Positions 1-11,935 are shown, numbered from the stretch's first letter. The stretch: DNA of 64,000 bases from Brasenia schreberi (GCA_036023115.1 JAYKKT010000080.1:7639501-7703500); one strand, 5' to 3'. Notes: generated by a model not told the origin, from the letters alone. A program made the numbers and translations.

Positions 1-333
1 AAAGAAGGTGAGTATATTTCTTGCAATATGACCACTACAAGTGTCGTTTGAAGAAGTTTCATACGTGATCTAAAACTAGACATAGCCAATGAGCAAGTTG
101 TCATTTATTGTGACAACAATGTAGTATTTGCTCTTATTAAGAGTGAAGCTGATAACTAAAGAACTAAGCATATAGTGGTTAAATATCACTACGTTCATGA
201 TATGCTAAAAAGAAATGAAATAACTATATCTTATATGCCAACAAATAATATGTTGGCTAATCCCTTAACTAAAGGCATCTCCAAAGAACTTTTAATTAAA
301 CATGTTATGCACATGAGTTTATTATATACTTAG
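1..333 (+). pseudogene. Ty1-copia RNase H C-terminal fragment
   Basis: Reading the plus strand gives the end of a copia polyprotein: VIYCDNN, then LIKSEADN, KYHYVHD, ISYMPTNNMLANPLTKGI and a terminal MSLLYT before the stop at 331-333. These are the usual landmarks of the copia RNase H domain (the DNN acidic cluster and the LTKGI block). In-frame stops (after the first residues and after SEADN) show it is dead. The rest of the element lies to the left of the window. The minus-strand copia at 16823-17086 encodes the same domain and is a relative of the same family. Confidence 0.85.
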
Positions 334-505
334 ACTATGAGTGTAGAAATACACTTTGTTGATGGTTATGCAAGTAAAACATATTGGTTATGAAAAATCG
401 GTAACATGTAAAAGTTGTAATTTACTTGTAACTAAAAAATGATACAACTTGGTAAAACCCCAAAATAGTGGGAGGCAAAACCATTGTATCATAGATTGAC
501 TCAAG

Positions 506-730
506 TGGCTAAGTAGGAAATGTAAGTTGTTAGTGGCCACTATCGGGTCCCAATAACAATAACTATAAAATGAGGGAAGAACGGTCCTTTTTTTTGGATT
601 TCATGAGTTCTTTTATAAAAGATAAAATTTATAGAGAAAAATGATTTTGTTTTTGAAAAAGATACAAGCATGTAAAATAGCTTTAATGAAAAGCCTAAAG
701 TAAAAATCATGAGAAGTAGAAAAGCTAGTT

Positions 731-785
<55 letters not shown>

Positions 786-880
786 AAATAACATACGAAA
801 AGGTCGATATATATAAAAAGAAAGCTTCGTATGAAACCCTCTCTGGCTAACCGTACGCCTCCTATTCTTCTTCCTCGGCT
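506..880 (+). mobile_element. Copia polypurine tract and 3' LTR (right end uncertain)
   Basis: About 190 bp after the RNase H stop, a purine-rich tract (506-520) is followed at 521 by a TG start. The junction lines up with the polypurine tract/LTR junction of the minus-strand copia element (around 16684). A TATA-like ctataaaatga lies near 563-573. The right border was not found; 880 is set from the 356-358 bp LTR length of the other copy. The (TA)n run at about 736-781 would fall inside this LTR. Confidence 0.5.
736..781. repeat. (TA)n microsatellite
   Basis: Uninterrupted TA dinucleotides, about 23 units. The open frame read through it on the minus strand is low complexity at its end and is not taken as a gene. 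Confidence 0.9.
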
Positions 881-959
881 CTTCCCTTCTCCCTCTGACG
901 GCATTTTTGCTTTCGCATCGTTCAAAGCTCGTTTGCGATCCGACTCCACTGCCAGCTCC

Positions 960-1600
960 AACAGTTTCACTAAATTGTCAAACTGAGTGGATTGCTCACT
1001 GTCTTGGGGGTATCTAATCTTTGTTACGCAAGATACAGAAATCATGAAATCGAGGAAATCACGATGTTGCTTGTGTTTTTGGTAAATCATGAACAAAAGG
1101 TGTCAACTTTAGTAGGCGGGTCGGTCCTTCTTCAACATAATATACTGATACATATCACTGTTTTTCCTTATTATATATCTAAATCATTAACGAATTAAGT
1201 TTTAAATAAGCCACTTTGGTGAAAAGCTTAGGCTAGATAAGTGCTCAAATTCCTGGCCCATACATATTTGTCTTAGCCTTCTTATTCCTTTCACAACGTT
1301 CCTATATTGGATAATCGAAACTGATTGTAATCCCTCAGTTTCCTGTGTTTAGCTGGAAAACAAAAGCTTCATCAAGAACAAACAAATTACAATTGTGGGT
1401 TTTTCCCCTTTACATGCACATTGGTTCACGTAAGGAACCTCCATGGATGGAAGCTCAGAGGACTCACGGAGAGGGATCTTTTGTTTTCAAGAAAATGAAA
1501 GTATTTATATGATGATGTGGGCACTTTTCGGAGATCAGAGGCTTGGTGAAAGAGTGAAGCACAAAAGAGAGGCGATGAGAAGTCGTCACCAGCCGAAAAA
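960..1600. repeat. Dispersed duplicate block, copy A
   Basis: This block is repeated, diverged, at 6173-7210. Shared landmarks in order: a cag/tttcactaa start, a segment ending gtcggtcc(t), a ttattatatatct segment, catatttgt..ggccttctta..tttcacaa, gaaactg.ttgtaatcc, a gtatttatat..atg..gggcac segment and agagaggcgatga. The minus-strand frame over 840-1096 (QKHKQHRDFLDFMISVSC) has a weaker counterpart in copy B, so the unit may derive from a coding sequence or an unrecognised transposon. I assign no function. Confidence 0.7.
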
Positions 1601-1679
1601 ACAGCTTACAGAAAGAGTGGAGAAAAAACTTCTTGTTGAAAGTATTACTTCAGCTTGAAGCAGCGTACACTGAGATTGG

Positions 1680-2659
1680 ACTTATTTGGAAGGGATACAG
1701 GTGAGCGACAATGGTTCTGTAATCAAGCAAGAAAGCACAAGCTATACAACTCCAATGTGGGATAATAGCCTCCGGAGTCTTTGAATAAGGAATAAAGGAT
1801 GTTGTTGACGTGACCAAAAATACTTAAGGGTTGAGGAATGTCAACAGGTTGAAGGCCCAAAAGCCGAAAATAGATGATGCATTGTTAAAATTAATATATT
1901 GTCTAAGGGTAGTTCAACGACTTTATGCTTCATGTGTTAATGAGACTTTGTTAGTTGATTATATATACAAAAATGTTAGAAAAAATGCAACCTAGGGTGG
2001 TGTTTTTGTTAGACCAAACAAAACCTCACCACTTAGGTGTATCTTTTGAGGCAAACAATACATACCCTATTGTTTTTCTTCGAAATTATTTTTAGAGCTT
2101 TAAAATAAAGACCCTATTTCAATCTCGAGGTATACGAAATTTGTTTGAAAATGAGTATGAGGAACTCTCCACTAGACTTCCATTGAACAGAAAGAAGAAT
2201 TAAAAGAGAAGAAAATCATACAAAAATTCTCTTTTTTATTTAGAAAGTTTTATTCAAAATTTTATTTTTAAAGATCATTAGGGAACCGACATTAGAAAAG
2301 AATGAAGTATTTTATAGAGACAGAGACAGAGAGAGAGAAAGAGAGAGCAAATCAATGAGGAAGACTATATATGAAAGAAATGACCCGAAGTGAAAAATCT
2401 AAGAAAGGAAATGGAATAGTTTGTTTTTCATGAAAGGGTTTGTCCTGAAGATAAACTTGTAAAAGCAACTAGCATGATTTACTCATCTTTCCAATGGAAG
2501 CACCGTATGGCAAAGGCTGCAATGATAAAAGATGGACTGCCATGGGTGTTTAGAGACTTAAAATTTTACAATAGCGAACAAACTGATACAGAAGGTTTGC
2601 TCAAGTTGTGTACCAATGTTTCAAACAAATGTACATATACATCACTCACTACCATTTCC
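1680..2659. other. AT-rich intergenic stretch, nothing recognised
   Basis: No gene seen on either strand. A short GA-rich run lies at 2319-2348. The small frame at 2474-2683 shows no family motif and runs into a SINE. Confidence 0.5.
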
Positions 2660-2670
2660 AAGAAGCTGCA

Positions 2671-2778
2671 CCCTGAGCGTTAGCACAAGGGTGGGGTGCT
2701 CTATGGTGGAAGTTCGACTCCTGCTGGATGCATGTGCGTTGGGCTTGGGGTTTCCTCTTCTAACAAAAAAAAATGGAG
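2671..2778 (+). mobile_element. tRNA-derived SINE (family A) with 11-bp target duplication
   Basis: The element carries a pol III A-box-like TTAGCACAAGG near its start, a B-box-like GTTCGACTCC in the middle and an A-rich tail. It is flanked by the perfect direct repeat aagaagctgca (2660-2670 and 2779-2789), so the borders are set by the duplication. At least six relatives occur in this window in both orientations. Confidence 0.85.
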
Positions 2779-2789
2779 AAGAAGCTGCA

Positions 2790-3540
2790 ACCAATCAGCC
2801 AAAAGTGCATGTTTGCATAAGCAAATTTATTTAGACTTTTTCGACAGAATTTTCAAATTTTAAATCAGCTCTCATTAGCTTTTTGAGTCTTCTTTTCTGA
2901 AATCTACCCATTCAATCCATTTTATTTTGATTCGATAGAGCTGACTCAGCTGAGTCATTTTAAAAGTTAATCTACTCGAAGGCCTCTTCGTGACATCTGT
3001 TCACACGATCGACGAATTAATTAAGAGCAGTTTCAGTGGTGCTAAGTTGAGTGTGTCATCTGTTTTTAGTTTTATCACCATGCCCACTCACGTCTTGGTG
3101 AAGGTCGACATTTGAGATCAGGTTGCCAGAAGGGAAGCGCCACTGCTTCGATTTGTATCTATGTTTTCATTTATGGTTTTATATAAAATTTCTCTCTTTC
3201 TAACCCTTTTTGAATTCATCATTTTCTTTGGCTTATTTGAGAAACTTCCCAACCTTTTTCATAGCATTTTAAGAAAAAGTACATAGGGCCGGCTGTAAAC
3301 ATATAACTTATTACGCAGTCTCCTGTCAAAAGCGAGTTGAGTGAGCTATGTCTAAGACGTACATATAAAAACAAAAAGCACACCACAAGATCGTGAAGAT
3401 GTTGTAATGTGTATTGGAAAAAGATAGAGAAAGATAATAAACATACTTTTCTCTTACATTAACAAAAGAAAATTTACTTAGATTTAAGGGAAAAAAGTAA
3501 GTAGAAGTTAACACCACTTCTTACAATTTATTCTTTATTA
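2790..3540. other. Intergenic, nothing recognised
   Basis: No motif-bearing frame, no structured repeat seen. The minus-strand frame at 3326-3517 is low complexity and has no recognisable domain. Confidence 0.5.
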
Positions 3541-5400
3541 TTTTCTTCTCAACACTTTGTAGTCTTTCTCTTCCTTTTTTAACATTTTTACCGTATAGTT
3601 TCTCATACATTCTTAGAGGAGTTTGTTTTGGTTGTTTTTCTTTGTCCAAACCATCTTAAATGATTTTCTCTTATTTTATCATCTATTGATGTCACTCTCA
3701 AATTATTTCTAATAACCTCATTACATATATGGTCTTTTATATGGTCACTCATCAATGACAACATCTTCATTTCTATCACAAACATCTTTTGTATATGTTG
3801 ATGATTTAATACCCAACATTGAGAACCATATAACATAGTGGGGCCAATTGTTTTTATATAGTGGTGGATCATCAAGATTGGTTATGACAAAAGACCATAT
3901 ACGAAACAAAAGACATGAACTGTTATAACAAAGTTTGATCATCTTTTAATTTTAATAGTATCTTCTTCTTACATAGAATACTTGATGCACATCTTCGTTT
4001 TAACCAAACTGTATTAATTCTATGTGTAACATCTTAATCAATTTTTCCATCGCTCTAAGAAATTAACTTTAAGTATTTAAAATTTTTCTTACAAGGCATA
4101 CAATACTTTTCAATCTTAATTTTGTGTCACTTGAAGTAACCAAATGATCAAACTTTCATTCCATATATTTTGTCTTTGTTCTACTAAGTTGTTCTAATAC
4201 TTCAATTTTTTGTTTACTTTTTTCTTAGACTCATCCACTACCACGATGTCATCCTCAAATAACATACACCAAAGTACTTCCTCTTTAATATGTTTTATTA
4301 TTTTATCAATTACCAATATAAATAAATAGACTTAAAGTTGATACATAATAATTGAATATTAACTTTAAAGAAATCTATCATTCCTTCATAAGTCCTCACA
4401 CATGTTTCAGCACCATGATAATGTCTCAATTTACGTTCAATAATTCTTTCCCTATGAATTATCAATTTGATATTCCTATAATTCACCCAAATCTAAATAT
4501 CTCTCTTGTTCTTGTAGATGAGTATAACTATACTCATCCTCTATTCTTCAAGCATCTTTCGGTTTTTTCATATTTCATTAAATAATCTTGTGAGCCAAGT
4601 GATACTCATCTCTCCTAGAAATTTCCATACTTCTATAGGTTTATTCTTTGGTCCTACAGATTTATTAATTTCCATATGTATAAGACATCTTTAATTTCGT
4701 TACTTTCAATATCAATAGAAATTATGGTTTAAATACTCTTTAGATTTCATTAGTTCTCCTAAGTTAATACTCATACCTATATTTTTGTTAAAAAAATTAT
4801 AAAAATAATGTTTTCTTCTATTTTTATATCATCATTTACTACTAGAATCTTTTCATCCTCGTTTTTTATATATCTCAAAGAAGTGAGATCCTTAATTTTC
4901 TTATCTCTAGCCTTAGATAGCATAAAAATATCTCTTTTACCTTATTTGAATTAGGCTTTAATATAAATCATCTCAAATTTTGGCTTTTAGTTCACTTATG
5001 GCCTTTTTTTGCTTCTTTTTGTACTTTATTTTAAGCTTACAAAGTTTTATTAGTCTTGTTGACATAAAACAATTTATAACATACCTTTTTTTACTTTAAT
5101 TTTATCTTGCATCATTTCACTCTACCTCAAAGCTTCCTTTTATATTTGTATGCCTTCTTTACATTCATCTAACATATGTAAGTCAACCATAGTATTTATA
5201 AATTGTAAGTCAATGTTCTGAAAAGTCAACCATATCTAACATTTATAAATTCGCTCTACCTCTACATTTTCAATCTCCTTTGTTTTTTCTTCAACCCACT
5301 CTGTCTCTTGTAAATATAATGTGAATTTTTCTCTTAACTATAGTATTTACCACCTTTAGTAGATTGTGAGTCAATGTTCTAAAATTTCAAATACTAATAT
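3540..5400 (-). pseudogene. Degraded RTE-clade LINE, RT and C-terminal part
   Basis: On the minus strand the text matches the C-terminal and RT parts of the RTE copies elsewhere in the window: 3603-3875 gives the end-domain block (HHYIKTIGPTMLYGSQCW, KMLSLMSDHIKDHICNEVI, LRWFGQ), and further right come traces of the FADD region (about 4225-4270), of the ..RTY.. region (about 4390-4420) and of the region upstream of RT (about 4830-5000). Stops and frame changes throughout; the (TTG)n tail is missing. It is the most diverged long RTE copy here, so the oldest by eye. Confidence 0.7.
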
Positions 5401-6172
5401 GAATCTTATTATCTAGAGATAGATTTTTTACTCCCTGCATCCATTCATGCTGAAAATGCAAAGACATCTCTATAATTTATTCACTATATTCATGTAAAAA
5501 TATAGAGGACCAATTTCTTTACCTAAGTTCGTATATGAATTGGGAACTCTCTCTTCAATTGATTCACTACATCTAAGTGAATATGTAGAGGCCCTTGCGT
5601 ATTTTTTATAGCACTCGGGTTCTACAGTGTATCACTAAGAGGGGATACCCAATGTAATGCTTATAATGTCTAAAACCTATGGTAAACAAATTCGACAAAG
5701 TTTTATGTTGACGGTCAAAAACCTAACATAACCTTCTTTCTTTATCAAGGCTTAGGAACAACCATACAAGAGTGATCCTTATATAGGTAGAGTTAAAAGG
5801 GATAACCACACTCTTTAAAAAGTAGTCATTGTATCATAACTCCATCCCACAACTTCCATATCAAAAAATATAAACTCTTTTTAACTACATATAACCCATA
5901 ATCATCCAACATATCATTCAAAAGTTTTCGCCTTGAACATATCTCTAAAGTTGAAAACATCTAAACAAGTGAATTCGAAAACCAGCTCTCACAGTCAAAG
6001 AAAAGTAGAAAATGACCAATATATTTAGAGAGCACGCACAAGTAAGAACCAAAGTTCAAAGAGAAAGTCTTCAAAAGCAAAAGGTAAGAAGCTTGCATTC
6101 ATCGTCCCACCAATTCAAGATTCTAGCATCAAAACCATTTCACACAATGTGTTTTCAAACATGATTGTTTAG
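5400..6172. other. Intergenic, nothing recognised
   Basis: AT-rich, with no motif-bearing frame or structured repeat seen. Confidence 0.45.
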
Positions 6173-7210
6173 CCAGTTTCACTAACTGGCAAATTTAAGT
6201 CCATTGCCCACGCTCTCTGCAGACAATTTCATCTTCATGACTAAAGATATAGGTGTCTTGAAATCAAAGAAATCATGATATTGCTTGAGTCTTTGGTAAA
6301 TTTTGAGAAAAAGATGTCAACTCTAGTAGGCGATCGGTCCTTTTTGAACACGCATATAGTAATACATATCAACTCCTTTTCTTATTATATATCTATATCA
6401 TTAACAAACTAAATTTAAGTCAGCCACTTTGTTTTTTTTTGGTGAACAACTTATGTTAGGTAGTTGTTCAAGTCCTGCTACCTACATATTTGTTTTGGCC
6501 TTCTTATTTCTTTCACAATGTTCCTCTATATACATATATATATATAGATATAGATATATATATTAGAATTGAAACTGTTTGTAATCCTTGCTTTTTTGTT
6601 TTAGGTAGAAAATAGAAATGACTATAAGAATCATCCACTATCCCCATTTAGATGCACAGTTCACCTTAGGAACCTCGATAAGTTCTTCACATCATAGGAG
6701 TCAAAGGTCAGAGGGCACTTGGTGAGGGGACCCATTTTGATTTGAAGGAAAGTATTTATATAATGGTTTGGGCACTGTTTCTAAGAGAGGTTGGAGTTGA
6801 AAGCATGGTTCTTGAGTAGCTGTCATCCAAAAAATCGAATTTAATACCCTTAAAAGAATGTTAGTATAGCATTAAAAATATTCAAGAGTTACAGCTACTA
6901 CATGTGCTACTAATGTGCACAATTATCACTTAAGTGGCTCTTAATGCCATAATATGACTGAAAAATACTCAAAAGTTACCGCCATGTGCTATCAATAAAC
7001 ACAATTATCACTTACTAAATGGCTCTTAAAATTACATGACCAAAAAATGCTCATGAGTTACAACTACTATATGTGCTACTAATGAGCAACATGCTTACTT
7101 TCGTGTCACCATGAATTCAAGCCACATCAACCGGTTTAGCAAAAAAATAATACAAGAGAGAGGCGATGACAAATCACGACCAGAAAGAGGAAAATAGAAG
7201 AGTAGAAAGA
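6173..7210. repeat. Dispersed duplicate block, copy B (with insertion)
   Basis: Second copy of the 960-1600 block, same orientation. Relative to copy A, alignment breaks near 6805 (after ttgaaagcatgg) and resumes near 7154 at agagaggcgatga. About 350 bp are therefore inserted in B, and that insertion holds the roughly 90-bp tandem repeats at 6870-7090. Confidence 0.65.
6870..7090. repeat. Tandem repeat, about 90-bp unit, three degenerate units
   Basis: Each unit carries, in order, agagttac/aaagttac, a tgtgctactaatg-like segment, cacaattatcactta and ggctcttaa, then a gact/gacc-aaaaaat segment. A related array sits at 28490-28810, some 21 kb away, so the unit belongs to a dispersed element and is not a single-locus expansion. 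Confidence 0.75.
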
Positions 7211-8888
7211 AATGTAAGGAGATTCAACTCCTGCCACACTGGGAGACTCGAAGTTCACTCTCTTCAATTTTATGCTGTATAGCTCATTTCAAATCCCAAA
7301 ACTTGAAGTTCTGTCATTAGAAGGTCAGCAATTGAGCTGAAGAAATAGCACCCACAACATGGTCATTAGTCAGGTTAGATGAGATAAAGTCACACAGCAA
7401 CTTCGCCCTATACAAGGCAAAAGGTTCCATAGCTAAGATGAATTCGTTGCCTCCAGCCCACAGAATACAAGTTGGTTGTCCAACTTCTACGCCTTTCTAC
7501 TCCAAAGTAGATGAAGAACATCAACAGCTAGTTCTGCTTATCACAGCCGACGGCATAAATGAAAGAAAACCAGTTGTCTGTTGTCTTCATTAGCTGGTGG
7601 CAATGTGTGACTATTCCTCTTTTACTTGAGGAAGAACCTTAAGGACTGGAGCATGGTTGAGCTATCTGCTGCGAGCTCTAGAGCAACTTGCTTGAGACTC
7701 CATGTAGTCAAGAAGGTTGGTGAATTCTTTCCCCACTCCAACTTCTAAGGATTATATTCCTAATTAACTTCAAGACTCTGTAAAATATGATTACTATTGG
7801 CTGTTTCGCATTCGTGAGCCAGGGCATGTATCTGGCCTTGGTTTGACCTCCCACTCTAAGAAGAGAAAAGAAAATGGACAAAAGTAAAAGGCAAAAAACA
7901 GAACTTGATCATGTAATTAATAGTTATCTTCCTAAAGATGAAATTTAAAATTCTTCCTTGAAATAGAAGTTCCAGAAGATATAACTATCAAGAGAGAGGC
8001 AACTCTTCAAGAATGCTTCCTTGAAATAGAAGTTGTGGAAGATATGGCTCTATCACAAAGAAAACTTTACAGATTTGCTGGTGAAAACTAAGATGATTGA
8101 CTGAATTATCCGTTTACGATAATGGAAAAGTTCTTGAAAAGATTTGGTTGTAGCATTGTTGCTTTTTCTAGGCTTAGCACCTCTGTTCAATTGAATGAAG
8201 ATCACAGCTGGTCTCGTGCATCTTAAGTGAATTTGAAGCAATTCTCAGTTTCCGTTCAACTGATTGCCAAATGATGAGTAGGTAAGTTGCCCAGATGATA
8301 CAAGTTAGTTTGTAGGTATTTCTATTTCTTGGTGATAATTTGCTGCCTTGAGAGCAGTCATCTAAATAAGCAACCAAGTGATGATACGAAACATAAGGCT
8401 TTGACAACTTAGATATTGCGTACTAATTAGCTATAAGTCTTGCTTTCACGCTAGACATGAAACATACGCAGAGAGACAATCATTTTGTGAGAAAGTAGAT
8501 GACCATTAATGAAGTGAAAGTCAGGCTTGTTTCATATCCCAAAATCAATTAGTTGATATGTTCACAAAGGTTAATTGTCTCAAGTGCTCCTGATCTAGAT
8601 GATTTGAGAAGAAAGCTGCATCTTCATTGCACAAAGGTCGCAATTTTGTTGGTTTGCAAGTCATACTTTTCATACTTGTCTGTGAATTTTGCATTCGGTT
8701 CCAGTTTCAAGAAAATAGCCGAGAGTTGGTGAACAAAATCAAGTTCCATTGCAAAATCAATTAGTTCTTCACTTTGAAACCTGCAAATGCTTTTGCTGAA
8801 AGAGTGTTGCATTGCTAAATACTTTGAAGATATGTAGATTCAAGAAAGCTGATCTAGCTCCCAGTGTCAATCAAAGAAACGGGTCTTA
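7210..8888. other. Intergenic; possible copia trace at 7930-8110
   Basis: No intact gene. The segment 7930-8110 resembles 10340-10480 (shared cttccttgaaat..gaa.tt..gaagatat.tggctct, then acttac/tttacagattt.., then gtgaaaactaagatgattga). Read in frame it recalls the copia RT passage that follows the catalytic site (YFLEMEIAEDIW, SQRE, KTKMID). Minus-strand frames at 8174-8407 and 8624-8812 show no family I can name. Confidence 0.35.
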
Positions 8889-8990
8889 GCACCCAGAGCG
8901 TTAGCTCAACTTGTAGGCTGTATTGACGCCTGTGCTGTTGGTGGGGAGCATGGAGTGTGTGTGTGTGTGTACCCTGCAAAAGGAGCTGAA
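8889..8990 (+). mobile_element. tRNA-derived SINE (family A), degraded
   Basis: It begins with the family A start gcacccagagcgttagctcaa, where the A box TTAGCTCAACTTG is good. The B-box region (ggtggggagcatgg) is damaged and a (GT)n run follows. No target duplication was found. Confidence 0.65.
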
Positions 8991-9139
8991 TATAAAATCA
9001 TGGGGTTTAATGATCTACAATAGTGGGTCTTAAAATGCGTTCATCACAGTGTTTTAGTGCTGGCCCTTGTTTTGACATGTTAGATTTTATAATTAACTTC
9101 GAAATGTGTCGAAGCAAACTGCGGTTACTTAGGTTCCTA

Positions 9140-9240
9140 CCAGACGTGCACACACCCCCAGTATCGAACTCAAGAACTTGGACATGAATGTCCTTTCAAG
9201 TGGAACCCCTTAGCCAAGAGAGCCATAGCTCCCTCTTGTT
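9140..9240 (-). mobile_element. tRNA-like SINE fragment
   Basis: On the minus strand there is a B-box-like GAGTTCGATACTGG, with an A-box-like segment upstream (TGGCTAAGGGG, from ccccttagcca on the plus strand) and the usual upstream gagct. It resembles the family B copies. Borders are approximate. Confidence 0.5.
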
Positions 9241-9486
9241 ACCACAATTTCATTTGCTGTTTTCTATAGAAAATTGTTATTTCTCAAGGACCAGTTTTCT
9301 TTTCAGCATCGAGTTTTACTTAATTAAGATGTTTTGAATATAGATTTTAGATTTTACGATGAATATCCAAATATAGACGGATCTTGATATAAGTTTCGAG
9401 AGGGTAAACCACTTCATATTCCAAAAGGAGCATAATTTCGAACTCAGTTTCAAACTCAAATAGCATTCAACAACTAAACCCACAGG

Positions 9487-9740
9487 GTGGGATTGTTTTG
9501 CAAAGCGTTACTAGTTGCAGGCTCCTCCCATGGAGCGGTCCACTCCATGGGAAGCACTTTCAGGGGAGGCGAGATGAGCGGATTAGAGGCCCGCTGCAGA
9601 AAGGGAGCGAGCTCCCACTCAGCGGTAAGGCATAACTATTACAGTAAGGCGCCCTTAAAGCGTGTAATGCACTATAGGGTAATGGAGCGAGGTAAGCCAT
9701 AGAGTGGGAATCCTCTTATAACGGCTTAAAGGCCTAAGTT
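9487..9740. other. GC-rich island with short hairpins, unassigned
   Basis: Base composition changes abruptly from AT-rich to GC-rich. It contains a 10-bp perfect inverted repeat, tcccatggag (9526-9535) and ctccatggga (9543-9552), around a 7-base loop, and a second small hairpin gggagcgagctccc near 9602-9615. A 71-codon frame (9487-9702) covers it but shows no known domain. It could be the end of a DNA transposon; no terminal repeats were identified. Confidence 0.4.
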
Positions 9741-9869
9741 TCCAAGAAACCAAGGAGGCCAAATTTTATGTAGTGACTAAATAAGTCTCCAAGAAACTAA
9801 GCTTGATAATGAAAACCTTAATCATGTGAAGGATCTAGTTAAAATGAAAATCGAGTAAAATATATCGAA

Positions 9870-10540
9870 GAGCTATTGATGCTTTCACTTGAAACAAAAC
9901 TTGGACTTAGCTGCCATCGAGGAAAATATAAAATATTGTTTGTCGCGAATTGGTTCATAGACTCAACGAATGTTAATGGTTTGGTTACATGTTACATGTT
10001 ACATGAAAAATGCTCATTCCAGATGGAGTCAGTGAGCAGGAAGCTATTAATTGTGCTAAAATTTACGTCAATAACCAAGCCAGCAACAAAAACTAATGCT
10101 TGTATGGTGTACTAAGACGTCTCTATGAGTTAATTTAGTTAGACAAGGTGTTGTATGATTTCAAACTAGAGAGACTGATCTGATTGACTTAAAAGGTTAT
10201 CTTTGCAAAATTGGTTTCAAGTGGATTAATTCATCTCTTTTTATCTTTTTGAAATTGAAGCACATCAAAAATCTTAAGTTTTATGCTATCACTGTCTGTG
10301 GAAGCTCTCTTGAGGAAGCTAGAGGCAACTCTTGAAGAACTTGAGATAGAAATTTTCTAGTGAAAGATGTGGAGGCTTAAAATACTTCCTTGAAATGGAA
10401 ATTGCAGAAGATATATGGCTCTCTCAAAGAGAAGACTTTACAGATTTCTCGGTGAAAACTAAGATGATTGATCGAAATTATCACTCTATCTGCACTTAGT
10501 CGTTTATGATATAGTAGAAACGTTCTTGACAAGATTCAAG
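9870..10540 (+). pseudogene. Degenerate copia RT remnant (tentative)
   Basis: Reading the plus strand with frame changes gives VLYDFKLERLI near 10150, then CKIGFKWINSSLFIFLK and, near 10345-10475, YFLEMEIAEDIW..SQRE..KTKMID. The order fits the copia RT passages LYGLKQAPR, GF..S..D.SLFI and KYFLG.E...SQRKY..DLL. Every block is damaged and the catalytic YVDD is not visible, so this rests on order and partial likeness. Confidence 0.4.
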
Positions 10541-10549
10541 AAACATAAT

Positions 10550-11395
10550 TTCATTTGTTTCCTCTTGGTACAACAATTTCACTTGTTCCCTTCCATGGAA
10601 AACTATTATTTATCAAGGACCTAGAGGGCAAATCACTCTTCAGATTTCAAAGGAACATAACGCCAAACTGAGTTCCAAACTCAAATAGCATTCCACAACT
10701 TTTCTCTCTTTGTCAAGTTCTACAACAAGCAAGAAGTCCCCTTGAATTCCCAAGTCTGCAAGTTCTCAATGTCACATTTCAGATTAATGCCATGTTTTTC
10801 AAGCTTCAAATGTCAAACTTTCGATCTTCAATTGTCACACCCATTCGGTCGGGGCGCACAGCAATTGTACCCATCCGCTGTCCGGTTTAAGCCCGGTCAA
10901 TTTGAGGGGTCGGACTCATAATAGGGAGAATTTTAATATAATCAAGGTGTGACATTAACTCTCTTCGGTCGCAAAAATGTAGCAATAGGCTTTGAGCATG
11001 GCCAACCTTCTTGTGCCAATTTCTGGATAGGTTTTCGTTCTCAGGTTCGGGTTACAATAGTTATCATTCAGTATTTGACATCAAGTATCCGAAGTATTAA
11101 GACTCTTTTATTGTTGACGAAATGATTTATAAGATACAACTTAGTCGCTCTCCACTATATGTGATTTCTTATAGGTCTCCCTTAACACTAATGGCATGGC
11201 TTGTATTATATATTAACTCACATGTATTTGGTTGTCAACCTTTGCGGGTAGGGCTTTCTCTATTATGATGAAGGAAAAGGTCCGAAACGTTATTGGATAC
11301 GATATTACTTTATGAAGGTAATGGAAACGAATAGCGCTCTTATATCTTTCTTTCTTTCTTTTTTCTTGGTTACGTGAGGAGGCCGAATACTATCA
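10550..11395. other. Intergenic; short GC-rich segment at 10840-10950
   Basis: No gene seen. The segment 10840-10950 (cacacccattcggtcgggg through ccggtcaatttgagggg) is GC-rich and resembles 25800-25880 (ccggtccgcct, taagccggtcagcct, ataggggtgaag), so it is probably a dispersed repeat. Confidence 0.4.
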
Positions 11396-11818
11396 AAATT
11401 GAAAGGTAAATATTATAGAGCATTGCCTGCTATATATTATGGTATTGAGTGTTGGGTATAAAAACAGGTATAAAAGATTATGAATATGTTAAAATGGATC
11501 AATGGTCACACAAGTAAAGACGGTATCCATAATGAAGTTATTAGAAATAAATAAGGAATATTTTTAATAGGTAGTAAAATAAGAAAAAATCATTTAAGAT
11601 GGTTCGAACATGCAAAAAGATGACCAAAAGAAGCTTCGGTAAGAACGGATGAAAAATTAGTTGTGAGAATGTTAAAAGAGGAAGAAGAAGACTACAAAAG
11701 TGTAGGAAATAAATAATACAGAATGATCTTGGTTATACGAGGAAGGTAGTATGACCCATGATCAAGCTCTATGAAAACAAAAAATCTATATTGTTGGCCC
11801 CATTTAATATAGAAAAAA
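11396..11818 (+). pseudogene. RTE LINE 3' end, 5'-truncated and degraded
   Basis: The text matches the last 400 bp of the [15 protein letters not shown], the ..YYGIECW.. block, [22 protein letters not shown], then LRWFEH and a final MTHDQAL, with several stops. It ends near an A-rich run at 11807-11822 without the (TTG)n tail. A SINE follows at 11830. Confidence 0.75.
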
Positions 11819-11829
11819 AAAAGGCTTGG

Positions 11830-11935
11830 TGTTTTGTACAAGGGAGCGGCTAAAGCCTAACACACATGCATGCACCACCTGGGAGTTGAACTCCCCACCA
11901 GCAGCAATAGTCTCAAGGCGTTATCTATCATTAGA
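11830..11935 (-). mobile_element. tRNA-derived SINE (family A)
   Basis: Minus-strand copy: B box GAGTTCAACTCCC (complement at about 11881-11893), A-box region near 11916-11930 and the conserved 3' tttaggcttt..ctcc/ttgtac segment at the left. No clean duplication was found. Confidence 0.65.

Noticed and set aside
8174..8812. Minus-strand frames as a possible host gene
   Set aside because: Some phrases (SEELIDFAMELD) looked gene-like, but no consistent family, splice structure or continuation was found.
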